Part shown: positions 44,410 to 53,550 of the stretch, piece by piece | Layout of the letters: every line of letters begins with the position of its first letter | How positions within the stretch are numbered: the stretch's first letter is position 1 | DNA from: Metarhizobium sp964253915 | GTDB taxonomy: Bacteria > Pseudomonadota > Alphaproteobacteria > Rhizobiales > Rhizobiaceae | Length of the DNA: 64,000 bases | NCBI RefSeq assembly: GCF_964253915.1 | Contig: NZ_CAXUSG020000006.1 | Span: 124,001-188,000 of the forward strand | Direction: 5' to 3' | Position numbers and translations under genes: made by a program | The notes under the pieces: generated by a model | The model's input: only the letters and a program-made list of their open reading frames with translations | The model's database searches: none | What the model was told of the DNA's origin: nothing

Positions 44410-46026
44410 ATGTCTAATCTGATCCGCATGTCGCGGCGCAGCCTGCTGTCGACCGGCGCCAAGGCTTTCGCGCTGACCGCCGCCGCCGGCATCGCGCCGC
44501 AATTCATTCGTCCGGGCCGCGCTTACGCAGCCGACGCGCTTGCCGAAGGTATGATCGGCGGCCCGACCGGCTTTGCCGGCGCCGAGCGCTACCAGTACGG
44601 CGCCGAGACGCCGGAAGGCCGCGCCATCGAGGCCATCAAGGCGCTGAAGGGTGCCGGCAAGGCGCCGGACAAGATCGTTCTCGGCCTGTCCGACGGCTCG
44701 ATCGGCCAGCTGACGCAGCCGTTCCCGGCCGGCGCACCGTCGATCAAGGAACTGTGGGAGAAAGAAACCGGCATCACGCTCGACATCGTCGGCGTGCCGA
44801 ACGGCCAGGAATTCACCAAGACGATGCAGGACATCTCCACCAAGGGTGGGGCGTTCGACATCTACGCCGTCGAATGGAACCGCCTCGGCGACCTCGCGGA
44901 AACCGGCGGCATCATTCCGCTCGACGATTTCGTCTCGGCCCACAAGCCGGAATGGGATGACCCGGAGCGCGGTTACGTCAACGGCGCCAAGGGCGTTTCG
45001 CTGCTCAACCAGTATCGTGGCTCGACCTACGGCGTCTCGCTCGACGGCGACTTCCAGACCTGGAACTACCGCACCGACCTGTTCAACGACGAAAAAGAGA
45101 AGAAGGCCTTCGCCGATCAGCACGGCTACGAACTGGCAGCGCCGCGGACCTGGAAGCAGCTCGACGAAGTCGCAGCCTTCTTCCACCGCCCGGACCAGGG
45201 CCTGTTCGGCTGCACCGACCTGCGCAACCAGGGTTGGGGCTACACCAACTGGTATCAGCGCTACGTTTCGATGGGTTCGCCCAACCAGTTCCTGTTCGGC
45301 GACGACGGCAAGCCGCTGATCAACTCGGAAGCCGGTTTCCAGGCAACGCAGGAATATGTCGACTCGCTGTCCTACCACTCGCCGGACGCCATTTCCTGGG
45401 GCTGGCCGGAACAGTACGGCAACTTCGCCTCCGCCGGCGCTGCCATGACCTGCGCCTTCTCCAACCTGCCGAAATTCCTCGACAACAAGGCGAACGAAGG
45501 CTCGAAGGTCACCGGCAAGATCGGCTCGATGCTGCCGCCCGGCCGCGAAATCGACGGCCAGCTGGTGCGCCGCTCGGTGCTGTGGCTCAACCTCTCGGCC
45601 TCGGTTTCGTCGCAGAGCAAGCATCCGGAAGCCTGCTACCTGCTGCTGCAGTGGCTCGGCTCCAGCCGCATCTATTCGTGGATGACGGCCAATCCGGGCG
45701 GCTACTTCGACCCCTTCCAGCTGTCGAACTTCGCCGATCCGCTGGTGCGCGAAACCTATCACGACTACCACATGGACGTGGTGCGCGACACGGTGGCCCG
45801 CACGGTGCCGACCATCAACTATCCGGGTGCCACGGCCTTCCACAATGCGCTTGACGAAAACCTCGTCGCCGCATTGACCAAGGCGAAGACGCCGGAAGAA
45901 GCGATGGCGGACACCGAAAAGCAGTGGACGCGTATTGCCCGCCGCATCGGCGAGGACAAGCTGATCTCGGCCGTCAAGGCCAACAAGGAGGCTTGGCCCA
46001 CCGTGCTCGACTCCGTCACCGGCTAA
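44410..46026 (+). CDS. Carbohydrate/polyol ABC transporter periplasmic binding protein
   Basis: Ligand-binding component of the importer, 538 residues, longer than most family 1 binding proteins (about 420) and similar in size to the rhizobial glycerol binder GlpV. A probable Tat signal (MSRRSLLSTGAKAFALTAAA) precedes the mature chain; KELWEKETGITLDIVGVPNG, TKGGAFDIYAVEWNRLGDLA and NLPKFLDNKANEG fit a type-2 binding fold. The ATG at 44410 has GGAGGAG upstream; an in-frame ATG at 44383 is rejected. The stop is followed 16 nt later by a very long hairpin. Ligand probably a pentose-related sugar or polyol, inferred from the pathway genes downstream. Confidence 0.92.
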   Translation: MSNLIRMSRRSLLSTGAKAFALTAAAGIAPQFIRPGRAYAADALAEGMIGGPTGFAGAERYQYGAETPEGRAIEAIKALKGAGKAPDKIVLGLSDGSIGQLTQPFPAGAPSIKELWEKETGITLDIVGVPNGQEFTKTMQDISTKGGAFDIYAVEWNRLGDLAETGGIIPLDDFVSAHKPEWDDPERGYVNGAKGVSLLNQYRGSTYGVSLDGDFQTWNYRTDLFNDEKEKKAFADQHGYELAAPRTWKQLDEVAAFFHRPDQGLFGCTDLRNQGWGYTNWYQRYVSMGSPNQFLFGDDGKPLINSEAGFQATQEYVDSLSYHSPDAISWGWPEQYGNFASAGAAMTCAFSNLPKFLDNKANEGSKVTGKIGSMLPPGREIDGQLVRRSVLWLNLSASVSSQSKHPEACYLLLQWLGSSRIYSWMTANPGGYFDPFQLSNFADPLVRETYHDYHMDVVRDTVARTVPTINYPGATAFHNALDENLVAALTKAKTPEEAMADTEKQWTRIARRIGEDKLISAVKANKEAWPTVLDSVTG

Positions 46027-46042
46027 GCCGACCGCTGATCGT

Positions 46043-46080
46043 CGGGATGCCGGCCGGGAAAAATTCCCGCCGGCATCCCG
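46043..46080 (+). terminator. Long hairpin after binding-protein gene
   Basis: CGGGATGCCGGC (46043-46054) pairs perfectly with GCCGGCATCCCG (46069-46080); inside, GGGAA/TTCCC add five more pairs, giving a 17-bp stem with one unpaired base. It sits between the binding-protein stop and the permease start, with no T-run after it. Confidence 0.8.
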
Positions 46081-46110
46081 GACCCTTGCACCGATGCTGC
46101 TGTAGATCCG

Positions 46111-46971
46111 ATGAACCGCTCCATACCCTTTGAAATCTTCCGCTATGCGGCGATCCTTCTGGCGCTGGCCGTCACCTTGATCCCGACGCTCTGGATGGCC
46201 TCGATGGCCTTCAAGCCGATCGCGGAATGGTCGGCCACCGGCGCCGATCTCACCTGGTGGCCCAAGGCGCCGACGCTCGACAATTTCCGCTTCATCTTCG
46301 GCACCTCGACCAGCGACCTGATCGTCGCGCTCGACCGCACCGCCGGCAAGCCGATCCTGTCGTCGCTGCTGTCGGCCGTCTTCGGCACGATCATCGCAAT
46401 GGTTTGCGGCACGTCTGCGGCCTACGGCCTGTCGCGCTTCAGCTCCGGGCAGAACCTGCCGCTGGCGCTGATCCAGTTGCGTCTCTTCCCGCCGATGGCG
46501 GTGATGATTCCCGTGATGATCATGTGGGCCTTCTTCGGGCTGGTCGATACCTGGTGGGGCCTGGCGCTGATCTACGGCATCGTCACCTTGCCCTTCGCCT
46601 TCTGGCTGATGAAGACCTTCTTCGACGACATGCCGCGCGAAATCGAGGATGCGGCGCTTGTCGAAGGCTGCTCGCGGATGCGGGTGTTCATGAAGATCAC
46701 CCTGCCGATGATGCGCCCGGCGCTCGCCAGCTCCGCCCTCTTCGTCTTCATCCTCAACTGGTCCGACTATCTCATCGCCCTGCTTCTGACGACCCGCGAA
46801 TGGGTGACGATCCCGGTCTACATGGCCTCGCTGTCGTCGTCGATGACCGGCCAGCTCTACGGCGCCAAGGCCGCCCTCGGCCTCATCGCCGCCGTTCCGC
46901 CCGTCATCATGGGCATCGCCATCCAGAAACATCTGGTCCGCGGACTGACCTTCGGAGCGCTGAAACAATGA
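46111..46971 (+). CDS. Carbohydrate ABC transporter permease (MalG type)
   Basis: Inner-membrane subunit, 286 residues, six TM helices. The cytoplasmic EAA loop, which docks on the ATPase, reads EIEDAALVEGCSRMRVFMKI and is followed by TLPMMRPALASS. FRFIFGTS and WMASMAFKP near the start are usual for the second permease of family CUT1. It comes first of the two permease genes, the reverse of the common F-then-G order. The stop overlaps the next ATG. Confidence 0.93.
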   Translation: MNRSIPFEIFRYAAILLALAVTLIPTLWMASMAFKPIAEWSATGADLTWWPKAPTLDNFRFIFGTSTSDLIVALDRTAGKPILSSLLSAVFGTIIAMVCGTSAAYGLSRFSSGQNLPLALIQLRLFPPMAVMIPVMIMWAFFGLVDTWWGLALIYGIVTLPFAFWLMKTFFDDMPREIEDAALVEGCSRMRVFMKITLPMMRPALASSALFVFILNWSDYLIALLLTTREWVTIPVYMASLSSSMTGQLYGAKAALGLIAAVPPVIMGIAIQKHLVRGLTFGALKQ

Positions 46972-47921
46972 ACGCGCTGGTAACTGAGGAGAAAATGCCC
47001 GTGGCCAACGATATCGCCAGGACAGAACCCCACGCCGAAGATGGCGGACGCCGGCTCGGCTTCATGCTGACGCTGCCCGCGCAGATCCTCGTGCTGTTCA
47101 TCGCCGTGTTCCCGCTGCTGATGCAGCTCTATATCAGCCTGACCGACTGGTCGCCGCTCGACGGCGTCAGCTGGTGGCAGGCCTACGAATCCTGGAACAG
47201 CTTTGCCAACTACACCGACCTGATGGGCGACACCCGCTTCTGGAACGCCCTCGGACGCACGGCGCTGGTGATGGCGATCTGCGTGCCGGCGGAATTCCTG
47301 CTCGGCCTCGGCCTCGCCATCCTGTTCATGGACGATTTCGCCGGCAAGCGGGTGTTCTATTCGATCATGCTGATCCCGATGATGGTCGTTCCTGCCGTCG
47401 CCGGCTACATGTTCTTCATGCTGTTCCAGTCGGGCGGGCCGATCAACGACATCCTGTCGACGCTGACCGGCCAGCCGATCACGCTCGCCTGGCTGTCCAA
47501 CCCGACAACCGCGCTGATTGCCGTGATGATCGCCGATATCTGGCAATGGACGCCGCTGATGTTCCTCATCCTGCTCGCCGGCCTCGTCGGCGTACCGGAG
47601 GACCAGGTGCGGGCCGCCACATTGCTCGGCGCCTCCTGGTGGCAGCGTTTCCGCACCATCGTGCTGCCGAAGATGAAGACCATCATCATCATCGCACTCG
47701 CCATCCGCGTCATCGAGAATTTCAAGATCTTCGACACGCTCTATATCATGACCGGCGGTGGCCCCGGCGTCGCCACCGAAACCATCTCCGTCTACATCTA
47801 CAAGGTGACGCAGAACGACCTGATCTGGGGTTATGTCGCGGCGATCGCCCTTGTCATCCTCATCGCGCTCTCCATCGTCGTATCGCTGGCGATCAGCCGG
47901 ATGAACCGGAAGGAAGCCTGA
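46968..47921 (+). CDS. Carbohydrate ABC transporter permease (MalF type)
   Basis: Partner permease, 317 residues, with six TM helices and EAA loop VPEDQVRAATLLGASWWQRF followed by VLPKMKTII. The extended FDTLYIMTGGGPGVATET is a hallmark of the first permease of CUT1 systems. ATG 46968 overlaps the previous stop (ATGA) and has GGAG 10 nt upstream; ATG 46995 with GAGGAG only 3-4 nt upstream is an alternative start that would drop nine residues. Confidence 0.92.
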   Translation: MNALVTEEKMPVANDIARTEPHAEDGGRRLGFMLTLPAQILVLFIAVFPLLMQLYISLTDWSPLDGVSWWQAYESWNSFANYTDLMGDTRFWNALGRTALVMAICVPAEFLLGLGLAILFMDDFAGKRVFYSIMLIPMMVVPAVAGYMFFMLFQSGGPINDILSTLTGQPITLAWLSNPTTALIAVMIADIWQWTPLMFLILLAGLVGVPEDQVRAATLLGASWWQRFRTIVLPKMKTIIIIALAIRVIENFKIFDTLYIMTGGGPGVATETISVYIYKVTQNDLIWGYVAAIALVILIALSIVVSLAISRMNRKEA

Positions 47922-47924
47922 TCC

Positions 47925-49019
47925 ATGACCTCGATCCACCTCAACAACCTCGTCAAGAAGTTCGGGGCCTTCACGGCGCTGAAGACCATGGACCTGGAAA
48001 TCCGCGACGGCGAATTCATGGCGCTGCTCGGTCCTTCCGGCTGCGGCAAGTCCACCACCATGAACATGATCGCCGGCATGGAAGAACCCTCCGAAGGCAA
48101 GATCCTGTTCGACGGCCGCGACATGAACGGCGTGCCGATGGGCCGCCGCGGTGTCGGTTTCGTCTTCCAGAACTATGCGATCTTCACGCATATGAGCGTT
48201 TACGACAATCTGGCCTACGGCCTGAAGGTCACCGGCGTCGCCAGCAGCGAAGTCGACCGCCGCGTCAAGGCGATCGCCGATTTCCTGCAGCTGACGCCGA
48301 TGCTGAAGCAGCCTTCGGCAAAGCTGTCGGTCAATATCCTGCAGCGCCTGGCGATCGGCCGCTCGGCCATCGTCGAACCGGCGATCTTCCTGCTCGACGA
48401 GCCGCTGTCCAACGTCGATGCCGCCTTCCGTGCCGTCATGCGCACCGAACTCAAGCACCTGCAGCGGCAGTTCAAGCAGACGATGGTCTACGTCACCCAC
48501 GACCAGCTGGAGGCGATGACCATGGCCGACCGCATCGCCGTCATGGACCACGGTGTCCTGCAGCAGGTCGGCACGCCGCTCGAGGTCTACAACAACCCCA
48601 ACAATCTCTTCGTCGCCAGCTTCATCGGCTCGCCGGGCATGAACCTGATCAAGGGCAAGCTCGCCGACAGCGATCGCGGCCTGATCGTCGATCTCGGCGG
48701 CCTCGGCCGCAGCGCGCCGCTGGATGCGGCGCTTGCTGCAGCCGCCCGCAAGGCCGGCGTGCAGGACGTCGTCTACGGCTTCCGTCCGGAACGGGCGACG
48801 CTTTCGGCTGCCGGCGAGGGTCTGGCTTTGCCGGTGACCTTCGTCGAGCGCATCGGCGCACGCACGGTCGTCCATCTCGGCGACGGCGAGCAGCGGGTCA
48901 AGGCGGTGTTCGACAACGACGTCTCGGTGGAGAACGGCGGCACGGCCCATATCGCCGTCGAAGCCGGTTCGGTCCGTCTCTTCGACGCCCAGAGCGGCGC
49001 CAGCATCAAGGGAGAATGA
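47925..49019 (+). CDS. ABC transporter ATP-binding protein with degenerate signature motif
   Basis: First of two ATPases, 364 residues with the C-terminal MOI/TOBE regulatory domain of CUT1 systems. Walker A (GPSGCGKST, from residue 36), Gln82, Walker B (LLDEP, Asp158/Glu159) and His192 are all canonical, but the ABC signature at 134-138 reads LSVNI where LSGGQ is expected. That loss should cripple the ATP site to which this signature contributes, on the partner subunit. The partner shows the matching defect in its Walker B. Paired, divergent ATPases occur in rhizobial GlpST-type polyol importers. It is 3 bp after the permease. Confidence 0.93.
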   Translation: MTSIHLNNLVKKFGAFTALKTMDLEIRDGEFMALLGPSGCGKSTTMNMIAGMEEPSEGKILFDGRDMNGVPMGRRGVGFVFQNYAIFTHMSVYDNLAYGLKVTGVASSEVDRRVKAIADFLQLTPMLKQPSAKLSVNILQRLAIGRSAIVEPAIFLLDEPLSNVDAAFRAVMRTELKHLQRQFKQTMVYVTHDQLEAMTMADRIAVMDHGVLQQVGTPLEVYNNPNNLFVASFIGSPGMNLIKGKLADSDRGLIVDLGGLGRSAPLDAALAAAARKAGVQDVVYGFRPERATLSAAGEGLALPVTFVERIGARTVVHLGDGEQRVKAVFDNDVSVENGGTAHIAVEAGSVRLFDAQSGASIKGE

Positions 49020-49021
49020 CG

Positions 49022-50080
49022 ATGGCCGGCATTTCCTTCCGCAATGTCACCAAGCGCTACGGCAAGACCGTCGCCGTCGACAATGCCAGCTTCGATATCC
49101 AGGCAGGCGAATTCTTCTGCTTCTTCGGCCCGCCGCTTTCCGGCAAGTCGACGATCCTGAAGCTGATCCTCGGCCTCGAAACGCCTGACGAGGGCGAGGT
49201 GCTGATCGGCGGCAAGCCGGTCAACCACGTCTCGCCGGCCGGCCGCAACGTCGCCATGGTGTTCCAGAACCTCGCGCTTTTCCCGCATATGACGGCGGGC
49301 GAAAACGTGCGTTTCCCGCTGGTCGAGCGGAAAATCCCGGAAGCGACGATCAAGGCGCGTGTCGATGAAGTGGCCGGCAAGCTGCATATCGGCCACCTCT
49401 TGCACAAGCCGCCGGCACAGCTTTCCGGCGGCGAGCGCCAGCGCGTGGCGATTGCGCGTGCGCTGGTGCGCGATCCCGTCGCCTACCTGATGGACGATCC
49501 GATCTCCGCGCTCGACGCCCGCCTGCGCGAAGAGACCCGCGTCGAACTGAAGCGCATCCAGCGCGATCTCGGCCAGACGCTGATCTATGTCACCCACGAC
49601 CAGGAAGAGGCGATGTCGGTGGCCGACCGCATGGCGATCATGGAACAGGGCTCGATCCGCCAGATCGGCACGCCGGTGGATATCTACGACCGGCCGGCCA
49701 GCCGCTACGTCGCCCAGCTTCTCGGCGCGCCAATGATGAACATCATGAACGCCACGACATCGGGACGGATCGAAGCCGGCGAGGGCACCATCGTGCTGCC
49801 GCTGGATGCGGCGCCGCAAGGCGTGTCCGGCCTCGGCATCCGCCCGGAAGACCTCAAGGTCGAGCCATGGGCGGAGCGCCACACCGGCAAGCCGGCCAAG
49901 GTCTACGAAGTCGAGCCGCTCGGCGGCTACACCGTCGTGACGCTGGATACCGGTGCGCAAAAACTCCGGGCGCTGATGCGCGGCCAACCTCAGATTGCGC
50001 TCGACAGCGCCGTGGCATTGAGCTGCAACCCGGCACGGGTACATTTCTTCGGAGCAGCGGGCGAGGCGCTGCGTGCGTAA
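49022..50080 (+). CDS. ABC transporter ATP-binding protein with altered Walker B
   Basis: Second ATPase, 352 residues, with a normal signature LSGGERQR at 134 and a normal H-loop (YVTHDQEEAM), but Walker B reads YLMDDP: Asp159 replaces the catalytic Glu. Walker A is GPPLSGKST. In the sandwich dimer this subunit's Walker motifs face the degenerate LSVNI of the partner, so one composite site is weak, while the partner's intact Walker motifs face this LSGGE and form a full site. The C-terminal domain (LGIRPEDLKVEPWAE) is the usual TOBE type. It ends the transport part of the operon. Confidence 0.93.
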   Translation: MAGISFRNVTKRYGKTVAVDNASFDIQAGEFFCFFGPPLSGKSTILKLILGLETPDEGEVLIGGKPVNHVSPAGRNVAMVFQNLALFPHMTAGENVRFPLVERKIPEATIKARVDEVAGKLHIGHLLHKPPAQLSGGERQRVAIARALVRDPVAYLMDDPISALDARLREETRVELKRIQRDLGQTLIYVTHDQEEAMSVADRMAIMEQGSIRQIGTPVDIYDRPASRYVAQLLGAPMMNIMNATTSGRIEAGEGTIVLPLDAAPQGVSGLGIRPEDLKVEPWAERHTGKPAKVYEVEPLGGYTVVTLDTGAQKLRALMRGQPQIALDSAVALSCNPARVHFFGAAGEALRA

Positions 50081-50116
50081 GCTCGAACGAACAAGCATAT
50101 GAAATGGGAGGATACC

Positions 50117-51208
50117 ATGAGTGATGCCAAGGGCTTCGTGCCCGACCCGCCGGTGCGGGCGAAGGAGTTCAACATCGGCTGCATCGGCGCCGGCATGATC
50201 ATGGCGGAATGCCATCTCGCCGCCTACAAGGAAGCCGGCTTCCCGGTCACCGCCATCGCCTCGCGGACGCAGGAGAAGGCCGCGGCCGTTGCCGAGCGCT
50301 GGGGCATCCCGACCGTTCACGCCACGCCGTCCGAGCTGATTGCCGATGCCGATGTCCAGATCCTCGACATCGCCTATCCGCCGGACCAGCAGCCGGCGCT
50401 GATCCGCGAAGCGCTGAAGCAGCCGCACATCAAGGCGATCCTGGCGCAGAAGCCGCTGGCATTGACGCTGGACGAAGCCAAGGCGCTGCGCGACGAAGCC
50501 GCCGCCGCCGGCAAGATCCTCTCTGTCAACCAGAACATGCGCTACGACCAGTCGATGCGCGTGCTCAAGCAGATCCTCGACAAAGGCGAACTCGGCACGA
50601 TCGTCATCGCCACCATCGAGATGCGCGCCATCCCGCACTGGCAGGCCTTCCTCGAAGACTACGACCGCCTGACGCTGTCGAACATGAGCGTGCACCATCT
50701 CGACGTGCTGCGTTTCCTGTTCGGCGATCCGGATGCCATCACCACCGTCACCCGCACCGATCCGCGCACCAAGTTCGACCACAAGGACGGCATCACCGTT
50801 TCGACGCTGACCTTCCCGAGCGGCGTTCTCGCCGTGTCGATGGAAGACGTCTGGTCCGGCCCGCGCGAAGAGGGTTTCGACAGCGACATCTACATCAAGT
50901 GGCGCGTCGAAGGCACCGACGGCGTGGCGCAGGGCACGATCGGTTGGCCGGACGGCTCGCCGTCCACCCTGTCCTACGCTTCGAAAACCACCACCGGCGG
51001 CAAGTGGGTCACCCCCACCTGGGAGACGATGTGGTTCCCGCAGGCCTTCGTCGGCGTCATGGAGCAACTGCAATACGCTGTGAAATCCGGCGAACCGCCG
51101 GCACTTTCCGTCGCCGACAACGTCAAGACCGTGGCGCTGGTGGAAGCGGGTTACCGCTCCATCGCCGAGGGGCGCACGGTCAAGCTTTCCGAAATCTCGA
51201 TCAACTAA
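50117..51208 (+). CDS. Gfo/Idh/MocA-family oxidoreductase
   Basis: NAD(P)-dependent sugar or polyol dehydrogenase, 363 residues. The Rossmann motif is GCIGAGMIMAECH; AQKPLALTLDEAK corresponds to the EKPLA loop, with Gln in place of Glu; HHLDVLRFLFG carries the conserved catalytic-region His and Asp. As the first enzyme after the importer it probably oxidises or isomerises the incoming sugar at C1, C3 or C5. GGGAGG lies 6 nt before the ATG at 50117; an in-frame ATG at 50099 overlaps that site. Confidence 0.9.
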   Translation: MSDAKGFVPDPPVRAKEFNIGCIGAGMIMAECHLAAYKEAGFPVTAIASRTQEKAAAVAERWGIPTVHATPSELIADADVQILDIAYPPDQQPALIREALKQPHIKAILAQKPLALTLDEAKALRDEAAAAGKILSVNQNMRYDQSMRVLKQILDKGELGTIVIATIEMRAIPHWQAFLEDYDRLTLSNMSVHHLDVLRFLFGDPDAITTVTRTDPRTKFDHKDGITVSTLTFPSGVLAVSMEDVWSGPREEGFDSDIYIKWRVEGTDGVAQGTIGWPDGSPSTLSYASKTTTGGKWVTPTWETMWFPQAFVGVMEQLQYAVKSGEPPALSVADNVKTVALVEAGYRSIAEGRTVKLSEISIN

Positions 51209-51229
51209 TTCCAAGGGAGGATTTTTATC

Positions 51230-52144
51230 ATGATGCAGTCAGGTATTTTCACGGGTTACTTCCCGTACGGCCTTGAAGAGACCGCCAAGAAGATCCGCGC
51301 GCTCGACTTCAACACCGTCCAGCTCGACATGCACTTCAAGGATGTCGACGTTTCGGCCGGCCAGATCACCAAGGAGAAATGCGTCAAGATCCGCGAGACC
51401 TTCCGCGATCACAACCTGCCGATCTCGTGCATTTCCGGCTACACCAACATCATCCATCCGGATAAGGACGAGCGCGCCCGCCGCGTCGGTTACCTCAAGG
51501 AAATCATTGCCAACGCGCAATATCTCGGCACGCCCTACGTGATTTCCGAAACCGGCACCTACAACACCGAATCCGACTGGGTGCATCACCCGAAGAACAA
51601 GACGGAAGAAGGTTTCGAGGAGTGCCGCAAGGTCATCGCCGACCTCGCCCAGCATGCCTATGACCACGGCGCCGTCTTCCTGCTCGAAACCTATGTCAAC
51701 AACGTCGTCGGCTCGGTCGAGGAGACCGTGAAGATGTTCGCCCAGGTCGATCATCCCGGCCTCGGCCTGCTGATGGACCCGACCAACTATTTCGAGTCCC
51801 ACAACATCGACCGCATGGACCAGATCCTCAACCAGGTCTTCGACACGCTGTCGGACAAGATCAAGATCGGCCATGCCAAGGACGTCAAGCGTTCGGGCGA
51901 CGACAAGACCGAAAAGCATGCCGATATCGGCGACTCGGATGCGCTCGAAAGCCACACCTTCCGCGGCGTCGGCGAAATCGAACTGCCGGCCCCCGGCCTC
52001 GGTTCGCTGAACTACGACCTGTACCTGAAGCGCCTGGCGCAGAAGCACCCGAACATTCCGATGATCATCGAGCACCTCGACGAAAGCGATGTTCCGCGCG
52101 CCAAGAAGTTCCTCGACGGCAAGCTGCGCGCGCTGGGTCTTTGA
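51230..52144 (+). CDS. Sugar isomerase/epimerase, TIM-barrel family
   Basis: A 304-residue xylose-isomerase-like TIM barrel. The four metal ligands of this family can be placed: Glu in LLETYVNNVV, Asp in LLMDPTNYF, His in KIGHAKDV and Glu in MIIEHLDES. AP-endonuclease-2-type barrels of this size are ketose 3-epimerases, inosose enzymes or sugar-acid isomerases. AAGGGAGG precedes the ATG. Within this operon it likely converts the keto-sugar made by the oxidoreductases. Exact reaction unknown. Confidence 0.88.
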   Translation: MMQSGIFTGYFPYGLEETAKKIRALDFNTVQLDMHFKDVDVSAGQITKEKCVKIRETFRDHNLPISCISGYTNIIHPDKDERARRVGYLKEIIANAQYLGTPYVISETGTYNTESDWVHHPKNKTEEGFEECRKVIADLAQHAYDHGAVFLLETYVNNVVGSVEETVKMFAQVDHPGLGLLMDPTNYFESHNIDRMDQILNQVFDTLSDKIKIGHAKDVKRSGDDKTEKHADIGDSDALESHTFRGVGEIELPAPGLGSLNYDLYLKRLAQKHPNIPMIIEHLDESDVPRAKKFLDGKLRALGL

Positions 52145-52197
52145 TGCATCCGGCGGCCGGGCCTTCGGTCCGGCTGCCAAAGCCTTCTCCTGCCGTC

Positions 52198-52261
52198 ATC
52201 CTCGGGCTTGACCCGAGGATCCAAGCACCGTGCGGCAGATGCTCGGGTCAAGCCCGAGCAT
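52198..52261. repeat. Paired CTCGGG palindromes
   Basis: ATCCTCGGG-CTTGA-CCCGAGGAT (52198-52220) and ATGCTCGGG-TCAAG-CCCGAGCAT (52239-52261) are inverted relative to each other, since the loops CTTGA and TCAAG are complementary. This is a frequent alphaproteobacterial intergenic element. It occupies the 224-bp gap inside the operon and could reduce downstream expression. Confidence 0.82.
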
Positions 52262-52368
52262 GACGAGAGGGAGGCTGGTTCCCTAGACAAACAAGTGCCG
52301 GGCCTTCCGCCCGGCGCCTCACCACCAGAAACGCAAGGCCGCTTGCGACGACAAACAGGAAGAAGACC

Positions 52369-53550
52369 ATGGTCGAACTCTACGGGAAGGCGCGGTCGCG
52401 CCGCGATATCGCCGCCAGCGCCGGCTCCTTTTCGCAATTTGCCGGCGTCCGCCTGATGACGCTCGGCGATGGTGTCGAGCGCGGCATCCGCCTCCTGGAG
52501 TTCCGCAGCGGCACCGGCCTGCGCTTCACCGTTCTCATCGACCGTGCCATGGACATTGCCGATTGCGAGTATCGCGGCATGGCGATCGGCTGGAATTCGC
52601 CCGCCGGCTTCAAGCATCCGGGCCTTGCCGAATATGAAGGCGAGGGCGGGCTTGCCTGGCTGCGCTCCTTCTCCGGCCTGATGGTCACCTGCGGCCTCGA
52701 CCACATCCTGTTCATGAACGACGAGCCGGGCGACAGCTATGTCTACGGCCCGCGCAAGACGATCAGCCACTCGCTGCACGGCCGCATCGGCACCATTCCC
52801 GGCAAACTGACCGGCTATGGCGAAGAATGGCAGGGCGACGACTGTATCCTCTGGTGCGAAGGCGTCGTGACCCAGGGCACGGTGTTCGGCGAACACCTGG
52901 AGCTGATCCGCCGCATCGAGATCAAGGCCGGCACCAACGACATCAAGCTGACCGACCGCGTCGTCAACCGCGGCTTTTACCGCACGCCGCATATGTATTG
53001 TTACCATATCAATGTCGGCCACCCCGTGCTGTCGGAAAACTCGCGCTACATCGCGCCGCTCAAGGAGGTCGTCTGGGCAGCCCATGCCGGCGCCGACTAC
53101 CGCAAACAGGGCGTCGGTTACCGCACGCTGCCGGCGCCGCAGCTGAATTTCCACGAACAGGTCTGGCAGCACGAAATGGCAGCCGATGCGAACGGCGAAG
53201 TGCCGGTGGCGCTGGTCAACGACGCGCTCGGCATCGGCTTCGAGGTCACCACCCGCAAGGACCAGTTCCCCTGCATGTACGAGTGGCAGAACCTGCAGTC
53301 CGGCCAGTATGCGCTGGGTATCGAACCCTCGACCAACCACGTGCTCGGCCACACCGCCGCCCGCGAACGCGGCGAACTGATCTGGCTGGAGCATGGCGAC
53401 GAGCGTCGTTACGACACGACCTTGCGCATCCTCGGCGATGCCGCGGCGATTGCCGAAAGCGAGGCCCGCATCACGGCGCTGGCGAAGCAGCCGGCCGAAG
53501 AATACCCGCAGCCTTCCGGCAATCACCTGCCGATCGGGGGCCGGGCATGA
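52369..53550 (+). CDS. DUF4432-family aldose epimerase-like protein
   Basis: A 393-residue protein of the DUF4432 branch of galactose-mutarotase-like folds. Visible landmarks include FTVLIDRAMDIADCEYRGMA, SFSGLMVTCGLDHILFMND, SLHGRIGTIPGKL and YHINVGHPVLSE, with histidines (SLHGR, YHINVGH) and a glutamate (LIWLEHGDE) of the kind used in mutarotation. No signal peptide, so it acts on internalised sugar, probably converting anomers or ring forms for the neighbouring dehydrogenases. GGAAGAAG precedes the ATG. Family certain; substrate unknown. Confidence 0.87.
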   Translation: MVELYGKARSRRDIAASAGSFSQFAGVRLMTLGDGVERGIRLLEFRSGTGLRFTVLIDRAMDIADCEYRGMAIGWNSPAGFKHPGLAEYEGEGGLAWLRSFSGLMVTCGLDHILFMNDEPGDSYVYGPRKTISHSLHGRIGTIPGKLTGYGEEWQGDDCILWCEGVVTQGTVFGEHLELIRRIEIKAGTNDIKLTDRVVNRGFYRTPHMYCYHINVGHPVLSENSRYIAPLKEVVWAAHAGADYRKQGVGYRTLPAPQLNFHEQVWQHEMAADANGEVPVALVNDALGIGFEVTTRKDQFPCMYEWQNLQSGQYALGIEPSTNHVLGHTAARERGELIWLEHGDERRYDTTLRILGDAAAIAESEARITALAKQPAEEYPQPSGNHLPIGGRA

